This document shows positions 1-7,721 of a DNA stretch of 64,000 nucleotides, in pieces. Made by a program: the position numbers and the translations under genes. Source of the stretch: Aquamicrobium zhengzhouense (GTDB lineage Bacteria > Pseudomonadota > Alphaproteobacteria > Rhizobiales > Rhizobiaceae); the NCBI RefSeq assembly GCF_016124105.1, contig NZ_JADGMQ010000002.1:62001-126000 (forward strand), given 5' to 3'. Numbering within the stretch: position 1 is the stretch's first letter; each line of letters starts with the position of its first letter. The notes beneath the pieces are model-generated. The model did no database searches and was not told the origin of the DNA. It saw only the letters and a program-made list of their open reading frames with translations.

Positions 1-618
1 CTTGCGACGGCAAGGCTGAGGCTTGGATACGAGATATCTCCTGCCATACGACCGTTCGTGGAAGCGGAGGCCGGACGTCGCTTTTATGATGAGCGCAGCG
101 ACAGTGCCGGCTATGAGCGATCGGCGGACCGATACGCGCTGCGGTCCGGCGTTGAACTGGATCTGCGTGAAAACCTCAACGGAGAGATTTCGGTTGGATG
201 GCTGACTGAGCGACCCGATGACGAGCGTCTCGCTGCCATATCGGGTTTTGTGACAGCAGGGCAGCTTTCGTGGTCTCCGATAAGGGGGACCATTGTCGAC
301 TTTAATGCCGCGACGGAGGTTGAAGGCACCACGTCTGCGGGAGAGACAGGCTCCCTGCTTTACTCGGCGAGCCTGGCGATGACGCGCGAGTTGCGCGCGA
401 ATCTGTCAGGGCGTGCGGCAGTCGGCCTTGAGTATCGCGACTACGCGGCCTCCGATGCGCATGACCGCGTCATCTGGGGCGAGGCCAGCCTGACTTGGTG
501 GATGAACCGCTATGCGGGGATCACAGGCCGGGCACGCCATGAAATCCAGAAGAGCAATCTTCCCGGCCGCGACTATGACGAGACGAGTGTCTACCTCGGC
601 ATGACCTTTCAGCGCTAA
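1..618 (+). CDS. Outer-membrane beta-barrel protein, C-terminal part (5' truncated by window edge)
   Basis: The reading frame is open from base 1, so the gene begins upstream. The visible 205 residues are a run of short amphipathic strands with alternating hydrophobic and polar residues and many aromatic and Gly residues. They finish with a strand ending Gly-Met-Thr-Phe-Gln-Arg, as in rhizobial outer-membrane beta-barrel proteins (BBP2/OMP_b-brl type). No plug or enzymatic domain is visible. It is convergent with the nickel exporter gene, with only 2 bp between the stop codons. The exact family and ligand are unknown. The barrel call is inferred from the strand pattern rather than from a motif. 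Confidence 0.6.
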   Translation, partial: LATARLRLGYEISPAIRPFVEAEAGRRFYDERSDSAGYERSADRYALRSGVELDLRENLNGEISVGWLTERPDDERLAAISGFVTAGQLSWSPIRGTIVDFNAATEVEGTTSAGETGSLLYSASLAMTRELRANLSGRAAVGLEYRDYAASDAHDRVIWGEASLTWWMNRYAGITGRARHEIQKSNLPGRDYDETSVYLGMTFQR

Positions 619-620
619 GC

Positions 621-1670
621 CTACACTGACAGGCTCGCGGAAAGCAGCATGACACCAAGCAGGAATACGAAGGCAGCGCCCGCGATTTCGATTGCTGCAT
701 GAACGCGGTTGCCAGTTCTTCCGTCACCCGCAATCGCGACGGCCCAGTTCTTTGCGGTCACGGCCATCGTCGCGAGCGCCGAAACAGTGATCGCGGTGCC
801 GAGACCCATGGCCAGAACGGAGAGGACGCCGGACGCATAAAGGCCGTTCAGGAATGCGAAGGACAGGACGATCAACGCGCCTGTGCATGGGCGAAGGCCG
901 ACCGCCACGATGGCGGTCCATGCGGACTTCCAGTCAAACTGATCGCCGCCAAGAAGCTTCGGGTCCGGAGCATGTGAATGGCCGCACGATGAACAAACAT
1001 CAGCGCCGTGATGATGATGGTGGTGATGGTCGTGCTCGTGGTGGTGGTGATCGCATCCGTGCTGGTGCTCGTGGTGGCTGGCTGAAGACAGGCTGTGCGC
1101 TGGCTTGCCAACGAACAGCCCACGCAGGCGCGGCCAGGCCTTTGTCCAGAGGAGCCAGGCACCAAAGGCGGTGACCAAGGCATAGGATGCGATTTCAAGA
1201 AAACGGGTCGCGTCTGTCATCGAGACAGAGGTGCCGCGCAGGATAAGGAACACCGCTGCCATGACGACAATCGCAGTCAGCGATTGCAGCAGAGCCGAAA
1301 GGAAGGACAGCATGATGCCGCGGCGGAGCGCGACTTCATTCGCCAGCATATAGGACGAGATAACTGCCTTGCCGTGGCCAGGGCCCGCCGCATGGAAAAC
1401 CCCATAGACGAAGGAAAGTCCGACGAGAAGCCAGGCACCGCCGCCCCCGTCGCGCATAGAACGCAGGGCTCCGGTCAGCGAGCGATAAAAGTTCTGCTGG
1501 TGGAGATTGATCCAGTTAAGCAAGCCAGAAAACATGCCGGTGGAAGGCAGTGTAGCTTCATTCGTGCCGATGCCAAGCGAGCTTTGCGCGTAGGCGGCTG
1601 ACACGATGATGGTGGTGGCCGATGCAGCGGAGAAAAGGAGAAAGATGGCGCGAAGCGCGGGCTTCTTCAT
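621..1670 (-). CDS. NicO/RcnA-type nickel/cobalt transporter with His-rich loop
   Basis: A 349-residue polytopic inner-membrane protein with a signal-like N-terminus (residues 1-29) and about six membrane segments. It has two NicO-family signatures, GPGHGKA at 96-102 and GLRPCTGA at 258-265. Between them lies a cytoplasmic or periplasmic loop (about 199-233) packed with His, with a Cys-x2-Cys beside it. Such loops bind Ni2+/Co2+ in the RcnA/NreB exporters. The downstream direction leaves only 2 bp before the convergent barrel gene. The upstream neighbour, 14 bp away, encodes a DUF1007 protein, the usual NicO partner, so the two probably form a two-gene metal-homeostasis operon. Whether it exports or imports is not decided by sequence. 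Confidence 0.88.
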   Translation of the reverse strand: MKKPALRAIFLLFSAASATTIIVSAAYAQSSLGIGTNEATLPSTGMFSGLLNWINLHQQNFYRSLTGALRSMRDGGGGAWLLVGLSFVYGVFHAAGPGHGKAVISSYMLANEVALRRGIMLSFLSALLQSLTAIVVMAAVFLILRGTSVSMTDATRFLEIASYALVTAFGAWLLWTKAWPRLRGLFVGKPAHSLSSASHHEHQHGCDHHHHEHDHHHHHHHGADVCSSCGHSHAPDPKLLGGDQFDWKSAWTAIVAVGLRPCTGALIVLSFAFLNGLYASGVLSVLAMGLGTAITVSALATMAVTAKNWAVAIAGDGRTGNRVHAAIEIAGAAFVFLLGVMLLSASLSV

Positions 1671-1684
1671 GGTAGAGTCACCCC

Positions 1685-2344
1685 TTAAGAGCAGGTCAGT
1701 TCAAGCCGTGTCGCAAACAGCTTGGAGTAATCGTTTGTCGTCGGATCTTCGAAAAACGCTTCCGTGAGCTTGTCCTGGTTCATCGCAATCGCTTCATCCG
1801 GGTCAGGCCGGACCACTGTCCGGGCGCAACTGGCTGGAAGAGGCGAGACCGACATGTAATTGTCTTCGGTGAATTCTATCGCGGTATAGAATGTCGGATC
1901 ATAGACGCCGAAGGCGATGCTTCCTTTCAAGGGGAGCGGGGCTTGCGGCTTGGATTCGAAGAAGATGATCAGCTGGTTGTCCTCGTAATTGGCGAGGATC
2001 GCCTCCGGAGGCGCCATCGTGACAGCTCTTCCGTCCACATCGACAAACTGGAAATAGTCGAATTCCGCCAGAGACTCGTGAATGACGCCTCCCACCTGAT
2101 CGAGTTCTTCCTGGCTCAGAGCAAGGTCGCTGTTCATGTCGAATTCCAGCAGCACCGTTGAGGAGAATAGATCATCAAAGCGCCAGACATGTCGGAGAGC
2201 TTCGACATGTCCGTCGGCAGAGACCATCACCTCGAGGTTGGCTTCAGCGAACACATGTGGATGAGACAGGGAGGGGGATGTCGCTGCCAAGAACATGGCA
2301 CCGGCGGCCGATATCAAAGACCGTTTCGTCATCAGACCGTTCAC
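1685..2344 (-). CDS. DUF1007 family periplasmic protein (NicO partner)
   Basis: 219 residues with a cleavable-looking signal peptide ending in the region SPSLSHPHVFAEA. The mature part begins with the HPHVF motif that is typical of DUF1007 proteins and could bind metal. An acidic stretch (DMNSDLALSQEE) resembles an EF-hand loop. The gene is the first of a pair with the nickel/cobalt transporter. In this family the pairing is recurrent, so a periplasmic metal-handling role is inferred. The listed start is a GTG. An ATG four codons in (2332) is equally possible because no convincing Shine-Dalgarno separates them. The function has not been established biochemically for the family. Confidence 0.82.
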   Translation of the reverse strand: MNGLMTKRSLISAAGAMFLAATSPSLSHPHVFAEANLEVMVSADGHVEALRHVWRFDDLFSSTVLLEFDMNSDLALSQEELDQVGGVIHESLAEFDYFQFVDVDGRAVTMAPPEAILANYEDNQLIIFFESKPQAPLPLKGSIAFGVYDPTFYTAIEFTEDNYMSVSPLPASCARTVVRPDPDEAIAMNQDKLTEAFFEDPTTNDYSKLFATRLELTCS

Positions 2345-2407
2345 GCCCCGTATGAATCGTTGACGAGCATCCCCATAAAACAGGCGGAAATGGGACTGCC
2401 TCGTGAA

Positions 2408-3304
2408 TCAGCTCACGTGCTGCTTAAACCACTGGGCCAGGTAGTCGACAAAGACCCGTATCTTTGCTGGCAGGTATCGCCGGTGCGGGTAGACGGCGAA
2501 GATGCCACCGCCGCGCGGTGTCCAGTCGTCGAGCAAGGTTTCAAGCTCCCCGCTCGCGAGCGCGGGAGCTGCGATGAAATCGGGAAGTGGCGCGAAGCCG
2601 AGGCCTGAGATCGCCGCCGCGCGGGTTGTCAACGGGCTGTTGACCTCGATCGGGCCCGACACGGGAACGGAAAACATTTCTCCGCTGGCGCGCATAAAGG
2701 GCCAGTTGGACAGCCAGCGACCATTGGTATCTACCAAGCATGGAAGCTTGGAAAGATCCTGCGGCTTCTCCGGCCTGCCGACGCGCTCGATGAGGTCCGG
2801 CGAACCACAGATCTTCAAGGAGAACGGCGCCAGCCTGCGTGCGATCATGGAGGAATCCTCCAGGCGCGTAATGCGGATTGCTACGTCAAATCCCTCTTCC
2901 ACGAGATCCACGAAACGATCATCCAGGTGGATGTCGAGGACGATGTCCGGATGCTCCTTGGCAAAATCAATCAGAGATTGGCCGATAGGCGCGTCAGAAA
3001 AAGTCCTGGGTGCGGTGAGTTTGATGCGGCCGCGTACGTCCCCGGCGGAATCGCGAACGCTCTCCGAGAGGTTGTCGATTTCCTGAATGATTTCGGTTGC
3101 GCGCTTGAAATAGGTGTGGCCCGCTTCGGTCAGGGAAAACTGACGCGTCGTGCGATTGAGCAGGAGGGCGCCAAGTTCGTCTTCCAATTCGCGGACATAT
3201 TTCGATAGCAGCGCCTTCGACCGGCCGATCTTGCGCGCAGCCGCGGAGAAACCCTCAGCTTCCACCACATCGAGGAAGGCGCGCATGCGCGTAAGCGTAT
3301 CCAT
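2408..3304 (-). CDS. LysR-family transcriptional regulator
   Basis: 298 residues. The N-terminal winged helix-turn-helix covers residues 1-60 (MDTLTRMRAFLDVVEAEGFS, then the recognition helix region SKALLSKYVRELEDELG). The rest is a LysR substrate-binding domain with the usual periplasmic-binding-protein-like fold. The ATG at 3304 is preferred over the in-frame GTG at 3319 because family members start with this M-D-x-L motif. The effector and targets are unknown. Its nearest neighbours are the DUF1007/NicO pair on the same strand (63 bp downstream) and the divergent decarboxylase gene 670 bp away. Confidence 0.92.
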   Translation of the reverse strand: MDTLTRMRAFLDVVEAEGFSAAARKIGRSKALLSKYVRELEDELGALLLNRTTRQFSLTEAGHTYFKRATEIIQEIDNLSESVRDSAGDVRGRIKLTAPRTFSDAPIGQSLIDFAKEHPDIVLDIHLDDRFVDLVEEGFDVAIRITRLEDSSMIARRLAPFSLKICGSPDLIERVGRPEKPQDLSKLPCLVDTNGRWLSNWPFMRASGEMFSVPVSGPIEVNSPLTTRAAAISGLGFAPLPDFIAAPALASGELETLLDDWTPRGGGIFAVYPHRRYLPAKIRVFVDYLAQWFKQHVS

Positions 3305-3528
3305 GTATTCCCGCGTCACCGTTTTGAGAGCCCGGCGCGAGCTTTGTTCATTTGCTGTACCAGATCAAGGCCCGCGCGCAGGAATTTCAAGCGCTAGCAA
3401 GGATTGGGAGCAAGAGGGGGGTGATGCGCGAAACGCTGCTGCGCCAAGCGGGAAGGCACAGGACGCGCGTCGACTGTTGCAAGATAGACTCGCTCAATTT
3501 GAACTTCTGGATGAGTGTAAAAAAGCCG
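3305..3528. other. Intergenic stretch between LysR gene and decarboxylase promoter
   Basis: About 220 bp with no credible gene. Short open frames here lack ribosome sites and have random composition. It must contain the LysR promoter on the minus strand. I see no clear palindrome of the T-N11-A type that would mark a LysR operator. Confidence 0.5.
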
Positions 3529-3557
3529 TTGCACCCGCCGGGCCTTTTCCCTATATG
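3529..3557 (+). promoter_or_regulatory. Candidate sigma-70 promoter for the decarboxylase
   Basis: TTGCAC at 3529-3534 and TATATG at 3552-3557 are separated by exactly 17 bp. This is the only good match to the housekeeping promoter in the gap. Transcription from here would start near 3564 and give a leader of about 410 nt before the decarboxylase start at 3975, in agreement with a structured regulatory leader. Confidence 0.55.
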
Positions 3558-3599
3558 CGCGCTTGCCCAAAGTCGCACGTGCCTGTGGGTGTCCGCCGT

Positions 3600-3974
3600 A
3601 ACCTCGTTTGGTGAGGGAAATCGGTAAGGTACCTGGAGCTAACCCCTCCAGTCGGTCAGACGGCCAACCGCTGATCGAGGACACCTTGAAGCAACGACGG
3701 TGCGGGCCTTTCTGGTGTTCTGCCGGTCGTCCAAAGACCGGGGTTACTGAAGAGGCACACCTTCATTGCCGGCAGTGCGGAGGGGTTCTCCAAGCCAAGG
3801 CAGGATAAATCGAACTTTCGCCGCAAGGCGCAGGTTCACCGCCGCGCGTGTTGCGTCTCGGGTTCGGTGTCCTCCACCGGCCGGGCCCTGACTCATCCAC
3901 GCGTCCCTTGTCTTATGCGGGATGATGGCCGGGGGCCGAACATTCCTGCTGTTTGCTTGTTGCGGAGAACCACG
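3600..3974 (+). promoter_or_regulatory. speF-type structured mRNA leader (putative cis-regulatory RNA)
   Basis: This long untranslated stretch lies directly before an ornithine decarboxylase. That is the position of the speF RNA motif (Rfam speF) described in alphaproteobacteria. Visible stems are CTGGAG/CTCCAG (3633-3638 with 3646-3651), CCGGTC/GACCGG (3723-3728 with 3736-3741) and CTGCCGG/CCGGCAG (3720-3726 with 3769-3775). The last two share bases 3723-3726 and cannot form together, so two alternative folds are possible. Family assignment rests on position, length and my memory of the motif. No covariance search could be run. The boundaries are approximate. Confidence 0.6.
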
Positions 3975-5108
3975 ATGGCAACCCAGCGTATCCTCGATTT
4001 TCTCGCCACCCGTCGTCCAGCCGGACCATGCCTGGTTGTCGATCTCGATGTCATCGAGGACAACTACAAGGCGTTCGAGCGCGCGCTGCCGACGTCAAAG
4101 ATCTATTACGCAGTGAAGGCCAATCCGGCACCGGAAATCCTGCGCCTGCTGGCCGGGCTCGGCTCGTCCTTTGACACGGCATCCGTGGCCGAAATCGAGA
4201 TGGCTCTCGACGCCGGCGCGTCTGCGGATCGCATCAGCTATGGCAACACAATCAAGAAGGAGCGCGACGTTGCGCGCGCCTACGAGCTTGGCATTCGCCT
4301 GTTCGCTGTCGACTCAGTCGAAGAAGTCGAGAAGATCGCTCGTTCGGCTCCGGGAAGCCGTGTTTTTTGCCGCGTGCTTGCGGATGGCGAGGGCGCGGAG
4401 TGGCCCCTGTCGCGCAAGTTCGGCTGCGAGCCAAAGATGGCGGTCGATGTTCTGCGTCACGCACATGAACTTGGGCTCGAAGCTCATGGCGTATCATTCC
4501 ATGTCGGATCGCAGCAGTGCGACCTCGACGCGTGGGACCGCGCACTGGCTGACGCGAAGGGCGTATTTCAGGCGTTGGAAAAAGAGGGCATCAAGCTCAA
4601 GCTGGTCAATATGGGCGGCGGCTTCCCGACGCGTTACCTGAAGGACGTTCCGAGCGCAAAAGCATATGGCGAAGCCATCTTTGCATCGCTGTCGCGCCAT
4701 TTCGGCAATCGCCTTCCGGAAACCATCATTGAGCCGGGCCGTGGCATGGTTGGAAATGCGGGTGTGATCAAGTCTGAAGTGGTTCTGATCTCGAAGAAGG
4801 CCGACAATGACAATGTGCGCTGGGTTTACCTCGACATTGGCAAGTTCGGTGGTCTGGCTGAGACCATGGACGAAGCGATCCGCTATCCGATCTCGACGCC
4901 TCATGACGGGAGCGAGACATCGCCGTGCATTCTCGCTGGGCCAACATGCGACTCCGCTGATGTCTTGTATGAGAAGACCCCGTACGCGCTGCCTTTGTCG
5001 CTGACCATTGGCGATGAGGTTCTTATCGCGGGGACCGGCGCATACACGACGACTTATTCGGCGGTTGCGTTCAACGGTTTCGAGCCGCTGCGGGCCTACG
5101 TCATCTAG
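3975..5108 (+). CDS. speF: PLP-dependent ornithine (or lysine/ornithine) decarboxylase, fold type III
   Basis: 377 residues of the short bacterial group IV decarboxylase type. It makes putrescine from ornithine (some members also cadaverine from lysine). The PLP lysine is K48 in YYAVKAN. The phosphate-binding glycine loop is GGGFP, followed by EPGRGMVG. The catalytic Cys is C325 in GPTCDSAD, which marks a decarboxylase rather than an alanine racemase. The frame is open upstream to 3867, but the ATG at 3975 has a GGAG site 6 bp before it and leaves the structured leader untranslated. A GNAT gene follows after 89 bp. Substrate choice between ornithine and lysine cannot be settled by eye. Confidence 0.9.
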   Translation: MATQRILDFLATRRPAGPCLVVDLDVIEDNYKAFERALPTSKIYYAVKANPAPEILRLLAGLGSSFDTASVAEIEMALDAGASADRISYGNTIKKERDVARAYELGIRLFAVDSVEEVEKIARSAPGSRVFCRVLADGEGAEWPLSRKFGCEPKMAVDVLRHAHELGLEAHGVSFHVGSQQCDLDAWDRALADAKGVFQALEKEGIKLKLVNMGGGFPTRYLKDVPSAKAYGEAIFASLSRHFGNRLPETIIEPGRGMVGNAGVIKSEVVLISKKADNDNVRWVYLDIGKFGGLAETMDEAIRYPISTPHDGSETSPCILAGPTCDSADVLYEKTPYALPLSLTIGDEVLIAGTGAYTTTYSAVAFNGFEPLRAYVI

Positions 5109-5130
5109 GTCCGACGTACTCCAGAGCATT

Positions 5131-5153
5131 GCCAGGCGGGGGCACCGCCTGGC
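5131..5153 (+). terminator. Hairpin between decarboxylase and GNAT genes
   Basis: A perfect 9-bp stem GCCAGGCGG/CCGCCTGGC with a 5-nt loop starts 22 bp after the decarboxylase stop. No uridine tract follows, so it may be a weak terminator, a transcript-end protector or a partial attenuator rather than a full stop for the GNAT gene. Confidence 0.5.
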
Positions 5154-5197
5154 CAGTTCATCCTCGTTTCAGCTTCGTTTCCTGAAGGAATACGGAC

Positions 5198-5764
5198 ATG
5201 CCCGAGCATGCGGCCGCCAGGTCCCTTGTGTCGTTCAACATCACGCCTGAGATGCCGGAAGACCGTGCCGCGCGTGAAGCGTTGCTTGATCGGGCGATGG
5301 GGCCTGGGCGCAAGCGCAAATCCTCCGAAAAATTGCGGCGTGGCCGTCTGCCGTCGGGAGGCCTGGCGTTCATTGCCCGCGATAACAACGGCTCAGTCCT
5401 CGGAACGGTACGTCTGTGGGACGTTATGGCAGGTGACAAAGGTCCTGCGGCCTTGCTGCTCGGCCCGCTTGCTGTCGATCCGGCCTTGAAGTCGAGCGGA
5501 ATCGGGTCCGCGTTGATGCAGCATGCCATCTCGGAAGCCGCACGTCTTCGGCACAAAGCGATCTTGCTGGTCGGCGATGCGAGTTACTATGGCCGCTTCG
5601 GCTTTTCTGCAGCCCGTACTTCTGCGTTGTCTATGCCGGGACCTTATGAGCGCGAGCGTTTTCTCGCGCTCGAATTGGCAGAGGGCGTCTTGTCAGGCGC
5701 CAGCGGTACGTTGGTAGCAACCGGCAGAAAAGCAAAGCCCGCGCAAGTGGCGCGGGCTGCATAG
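5198..5764 (+). CDS. GNAT-family N-acetyltransferase
   Basis: 188 residues of the YhbS-like GNAT class. The acetyl-CoA pyrophosphate loop is visible as KSSGIGSALM (about residues 98-107), after the strand LLLGPLAVDP. A second block, YYGRFGFS, is common in this subclass. An AAGGA ribosome site sits before the ATG. The gene follows the decarboxylase on the same strand. Acetylation of polyamines or an amine intermediate is a possible role, but only by context. The last 30 bases of the gene also encode the terminator of the convergent minus-strand gene. Confidence 0.85.
   Translation: MPEHAAARSLVSFNITPEMPEDRAAREALLDRAMGPGRKRKSSEKLRRGRLPSGGLAFIARDNNGSVLGTVRLWDVMAGDKGPAALLLGPLAVDPALKSSGIGSALMQHAISEAARLRHKAILLVGDASYYGRFGFSAARTSALSMPGPYERERFLALELAEGVLSGASGTLVATGRKAKPAQVARAA
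5726..5758 (-). terminator. Intrinsic terminator for the minus-strand secreted-protein gene, embedded in the GNAT coding end
   Basis: A perfect 9-bp GC-rich stem (5736-5744 with 5750-5758, 5-nt loop) is followed on the minus strand by TTGCTTTTCTG. The T-rich side faces left, so it terminates transcripts of the gene at 5780-6103. It lies wholly inside the last codons of the plus-strand GNAT gene. Confidence 0.7.
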
Positions 5765-5779
5765 GCGGTACGTCTGTAA

Positions 5780-6103
5780 TCAGTCAGTGACGGTGTAGGA
5801 GCCGGTATCGCAAAGATCCGTGGTGTCCTCGAGTTCGTCACCATCATCAAAGACGATCTTCAGGTCGTATTCGCAGGCGCGGCGGCCATCGGCGATCGTC
5901 ACATTTACCGACTCTCCCGAGCCGAGCACGTCCATGCCGAGGATGTCCTCTTCCCAGCTACGCACGTTGGAAGGCGAGGCATAGAGCTCGGTGATCACGA
6001 AGCTGCTCTTGTTGATCAGCTTGAATTCAAGGCTGCCTGCCATTGCGGAGGTCGAAACGACCGACACTGCTGCCGCAATCGCCAATTGACGCAGAAACTT
6101 CAT
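5780..6103 (-). CDS. Small secreted/periplasmic protein of unknown function
   Basis: 107 residues. A classical signal peptide (MKFLRQLAIAAAVSVVSTSAMA, cleaved near residue 22) is followed by an 85-residue acidic beta-rich domain with two Cys residues near the C-terminus that may form a disulfide. Sequence such as LINKSSFVITELYASP resembles small rhizobial periplasmic proteins of unknown role. It has its own gap upstream, with a 22-bp-spaced direct repeat, and an intrinsic terminator downstream. No function is assigned. Confidence 0.75.
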   Translation of the reverse strand: MKFLRQLAIAAAVSVVSTSAMAGSLEFKLINKSSFVITELYASPSNVRSWEEDILGMDVLGSGESVNVTIADGRRACEYDLKIVFDDGDELEDTTDLCDTGSYTVTD

Positions 6104-6166
6104 AAAATGCTCCCCAGTAAAAGTTACGCGGCGTCATCTACTCGGTTTAGGGGGAGTACGGAAGTG

Positions 6167-6197
6167 GCCAGCTGAGACATAATTTGACGCCAGCTGA
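6167..6197. repeat. Direct repeat GCCAGCTGA, 22 bp apart, in a promoter gap
   Basis: Two identical 9-mers occur at 6167-6175 and 6189-6197, two helical turns apart. Each contains the palindrome CAGCTG. They lie 64-94 bp upstream of the secreted-protein start, where an operator could sit. Chance similarity is not excluded. Confidence 0.35.
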
Positions 6198-6217
6198 CTT
6201 TTCCCGCAAAATAAAAC

Positions 6218-6499
6218 TCAGATGATTTGGCTGAGCTGCATCGCAATCGACATATCGCCGGCGACTTTGATCTTGCCCGACATGAAGGCCATCGTCGGGT
6301 TCAGCTCACCGGCGATCAGATCTTCGAAGTCGCCTTTGGAAATGGTGATCGTGCAATCAGCATCTGCGTCCTGCGTCGAGACGGTCTGACCGTCAACCAC
6401 GATGACGCCGTCGCTTCCCAGATCGAACTTGACCGACTTGTCGAAGCCGGATTCGGCTACGCCTTCACGGATTTTTCCGACGATTGCGTCAAGGCTCAT
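6218..6499 (-). CDS. SCP2 sterol-binding domain protein
   Basis: 93 residues, consisting of a single SCP2 domain: KFDLGSDGVIVVDGQTVS, then ADCTITISKGDFEDLIAGE, then NPTMAFMSGKIKVAGDM. These are the conserved blocks of the family, which binds lipids or acyl chains in a hydrophobic tunnel. The short stand-alone form is common in alphaproteobacteria, and its partner is unknown. The MarR regulator gene lies 72 bp upstream on the same strand, so the two may be cotranscribed. Confidence 0.9.
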   Translation of the reverse strand: MSLDAIVGKIREGVAESGFDKSVKFDLGSDGVIVVDGQTVSTQDADADCTITISKGDFEDLIAGELNPTMAFMSGKIKVAGDMSIAMQLSQII

Positions 6500-6571
6500 T
6501 CTGATCTCCGATCCGGCCGGCGGGCCAACACTTCCACGATGAGAGCAGATAACAGCAGGTTGACGTTTACG

Positions 6572-7087
6572 TCAATGTGAAGATTCTGTGTCGCTTGGCT
6601 GAAGCAATCGGTTCAAAAGCTCGATGAACGTATCGCGAGCTTCGGTACCGCCTAGACGAGCGACGAACCGCTGTTCGTGGCTTTTCCAGACTGCCAGCAT
6701 ATCGTGAACGAATTGATGTCCTTCAGCGGTCAGGTGCAGAGAGTGGGAACGTTTGTCGCGTTCCGACTTTCGCCGTTCAGCCAGCCCACGCGATTCCAGT
6801 CCGTCCATCAAAGCGACGAAATTTGCGCGCTTGATTCCGAGGCGCTCAGCGATCTCGGTCTGTTTCAGGCCGGGAAAACGGGAGATGAGAACAAGGACAG
6901 AGAACTCAGCCGGCCTCAGCCGCAATTCTGAAAAGCTCTCGATGAAATCCTGGAATACAAGCAACTGCGCCAGTCGCAGTTTGTACCCGATGATTTCCTC
7001 CATCTCAGGAACTGCAAGCTTGGCTGCCTCGGCCCCAGTCTCCTCCCGAACCGTTCTTGACTTTCTGTTGCCCGCTGCGCTCGTCAT
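6572..7087 (-). CDS. MarR-family transcriptional regulator
   Basis: 171 residues. The winged helix-turn-helix is clear: LKQTEIAERLGIKRANFVALMDGLESRGL, followed by the wing ERRKSERDKRSHSLHLTAEG. Flanking helices form the dimerisation core. The N-terminal 30 residues are charged and extra to the usual length. The ligand is unknown. It lies between the flagellar cluster and the SCP2 gene on the same strand, 127 bp from the flagellar operon end, so it is probably a separate unit. Confidence 0.9.
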   Translation of the reverse strand: MTSAAGNRKSRTVREETGAEAAKLAVPEMEEIIGYKLRLAQLLVFQDFIESFSELRLRPAEFSVLVLISRFPGLKQTEIAERLGIKRANFVALMDGLESRGLAERRKSERDKRSHSLHLTAEGHQFVHDMLAVWKSHEQRFVARLGGTEARDTFIELLNRLLQPSDTESSH

Positions 7088-7214
7088 TGCTCGGAACCTC
7101 CACCTTCCGATTGCGGATCAAGGCCGAAGCTATCCGAATCGCGGCCTGCACTCGCGTGTAAACGGCTAACATACGATGTCAGCAATCTACAGCAACTCGC
7201 TTAGTACAGGGGAG

Positions 7215-7706
7215 TTACTGTGATTCCTCGGTTGATGCGGGACGCGTTTGACTGGTTCCGACCTGGCCCTTCGGCAAATAATCGATCTGCTCGACGAGCA
7301 CTTCGCGAATGAGATCTTCGCCAATCCGCTCGTTGAGACCTGAGCGCAATGTCTCGCGGAAGTTCTCTACGTCGAAATTCTTGCGGGTGGTAAAGTCGAT
7401 TTCGGGGTGGCCGTAGAGGTGGGTATAGACGAGGTCGGTCAAAAGAGCTTCGGCAGGAAGCTTGAGTTGTGCCAGCCTTCTCCCCTCTGCCGTGTAGACA
7501 AGACGGGCAAGAAAATAGCCGTGGACCTTGCCATCATTGAAGACAGGCACGGAGATGATGCCGGTCCTTACGTAGTCCAGCCCGGCAAAAGGTGTTGGCT
7601 CAGCGTCCTGCTCCGCGTCCGATTGCATGGACGACTGAAACGCATAGATCAGGGCGCCCGTCGTCGCCAGGCTGATCCAAATCGCTGTAGCCATCAGTTT
7701 GATCAT
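7215..7706 (-). CDS. Flagellar-cluster membrane-anchored protein of unknown function
   Basis: 163 residues with one N-terminal membrane segment (about residues 4-23) and a soluble domain that should face the periplasm. The sequence contains GLDYVRTGIISVPVFNDGKVHGYF and many charged residues toward the C-terminus. It is the last gene of the flhA-fliR-...-flgN operon, 15 bp after the FlgN-like gene, and its position suggests a role in flagellar assembly or in the motor. I do not recognise a named family. Confidence 0.7.
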   Translation of the reverse strand: MIKLMATAIWISLATTGALIYAFQSSMQSDAEQDAEPTPFAGLDYVRTGIISVPVFNDGKVHGYFLARLVYTAEGRRLAQLKLPAEALLTDLVYTHLYGHPEIDFTTRKNFDVENFRETLRSGLNERIGEDLIREVLVEQIDYLPKGQVGTSQTRPASTEESQ

Positions 7707-7721
7707 CTGGCTCGGGCCACC

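Noticed and set aside
950-1080. His-rich codon run (CAC/CAT repeats) in the nickel transporter as a possible simple-repeat artefact
   Set aside because: It is in frame, flanked by conserved transporter motifs, and His-rich loops are a normal feature of NicO/RcnA proteins.
3352-3627. A 91-residue open frame upstream of the decarboxylase leader
   Set aside because: Composition is random, no ribosome site is seen, and it contains the likely promoter and the beginning of the structured leader.
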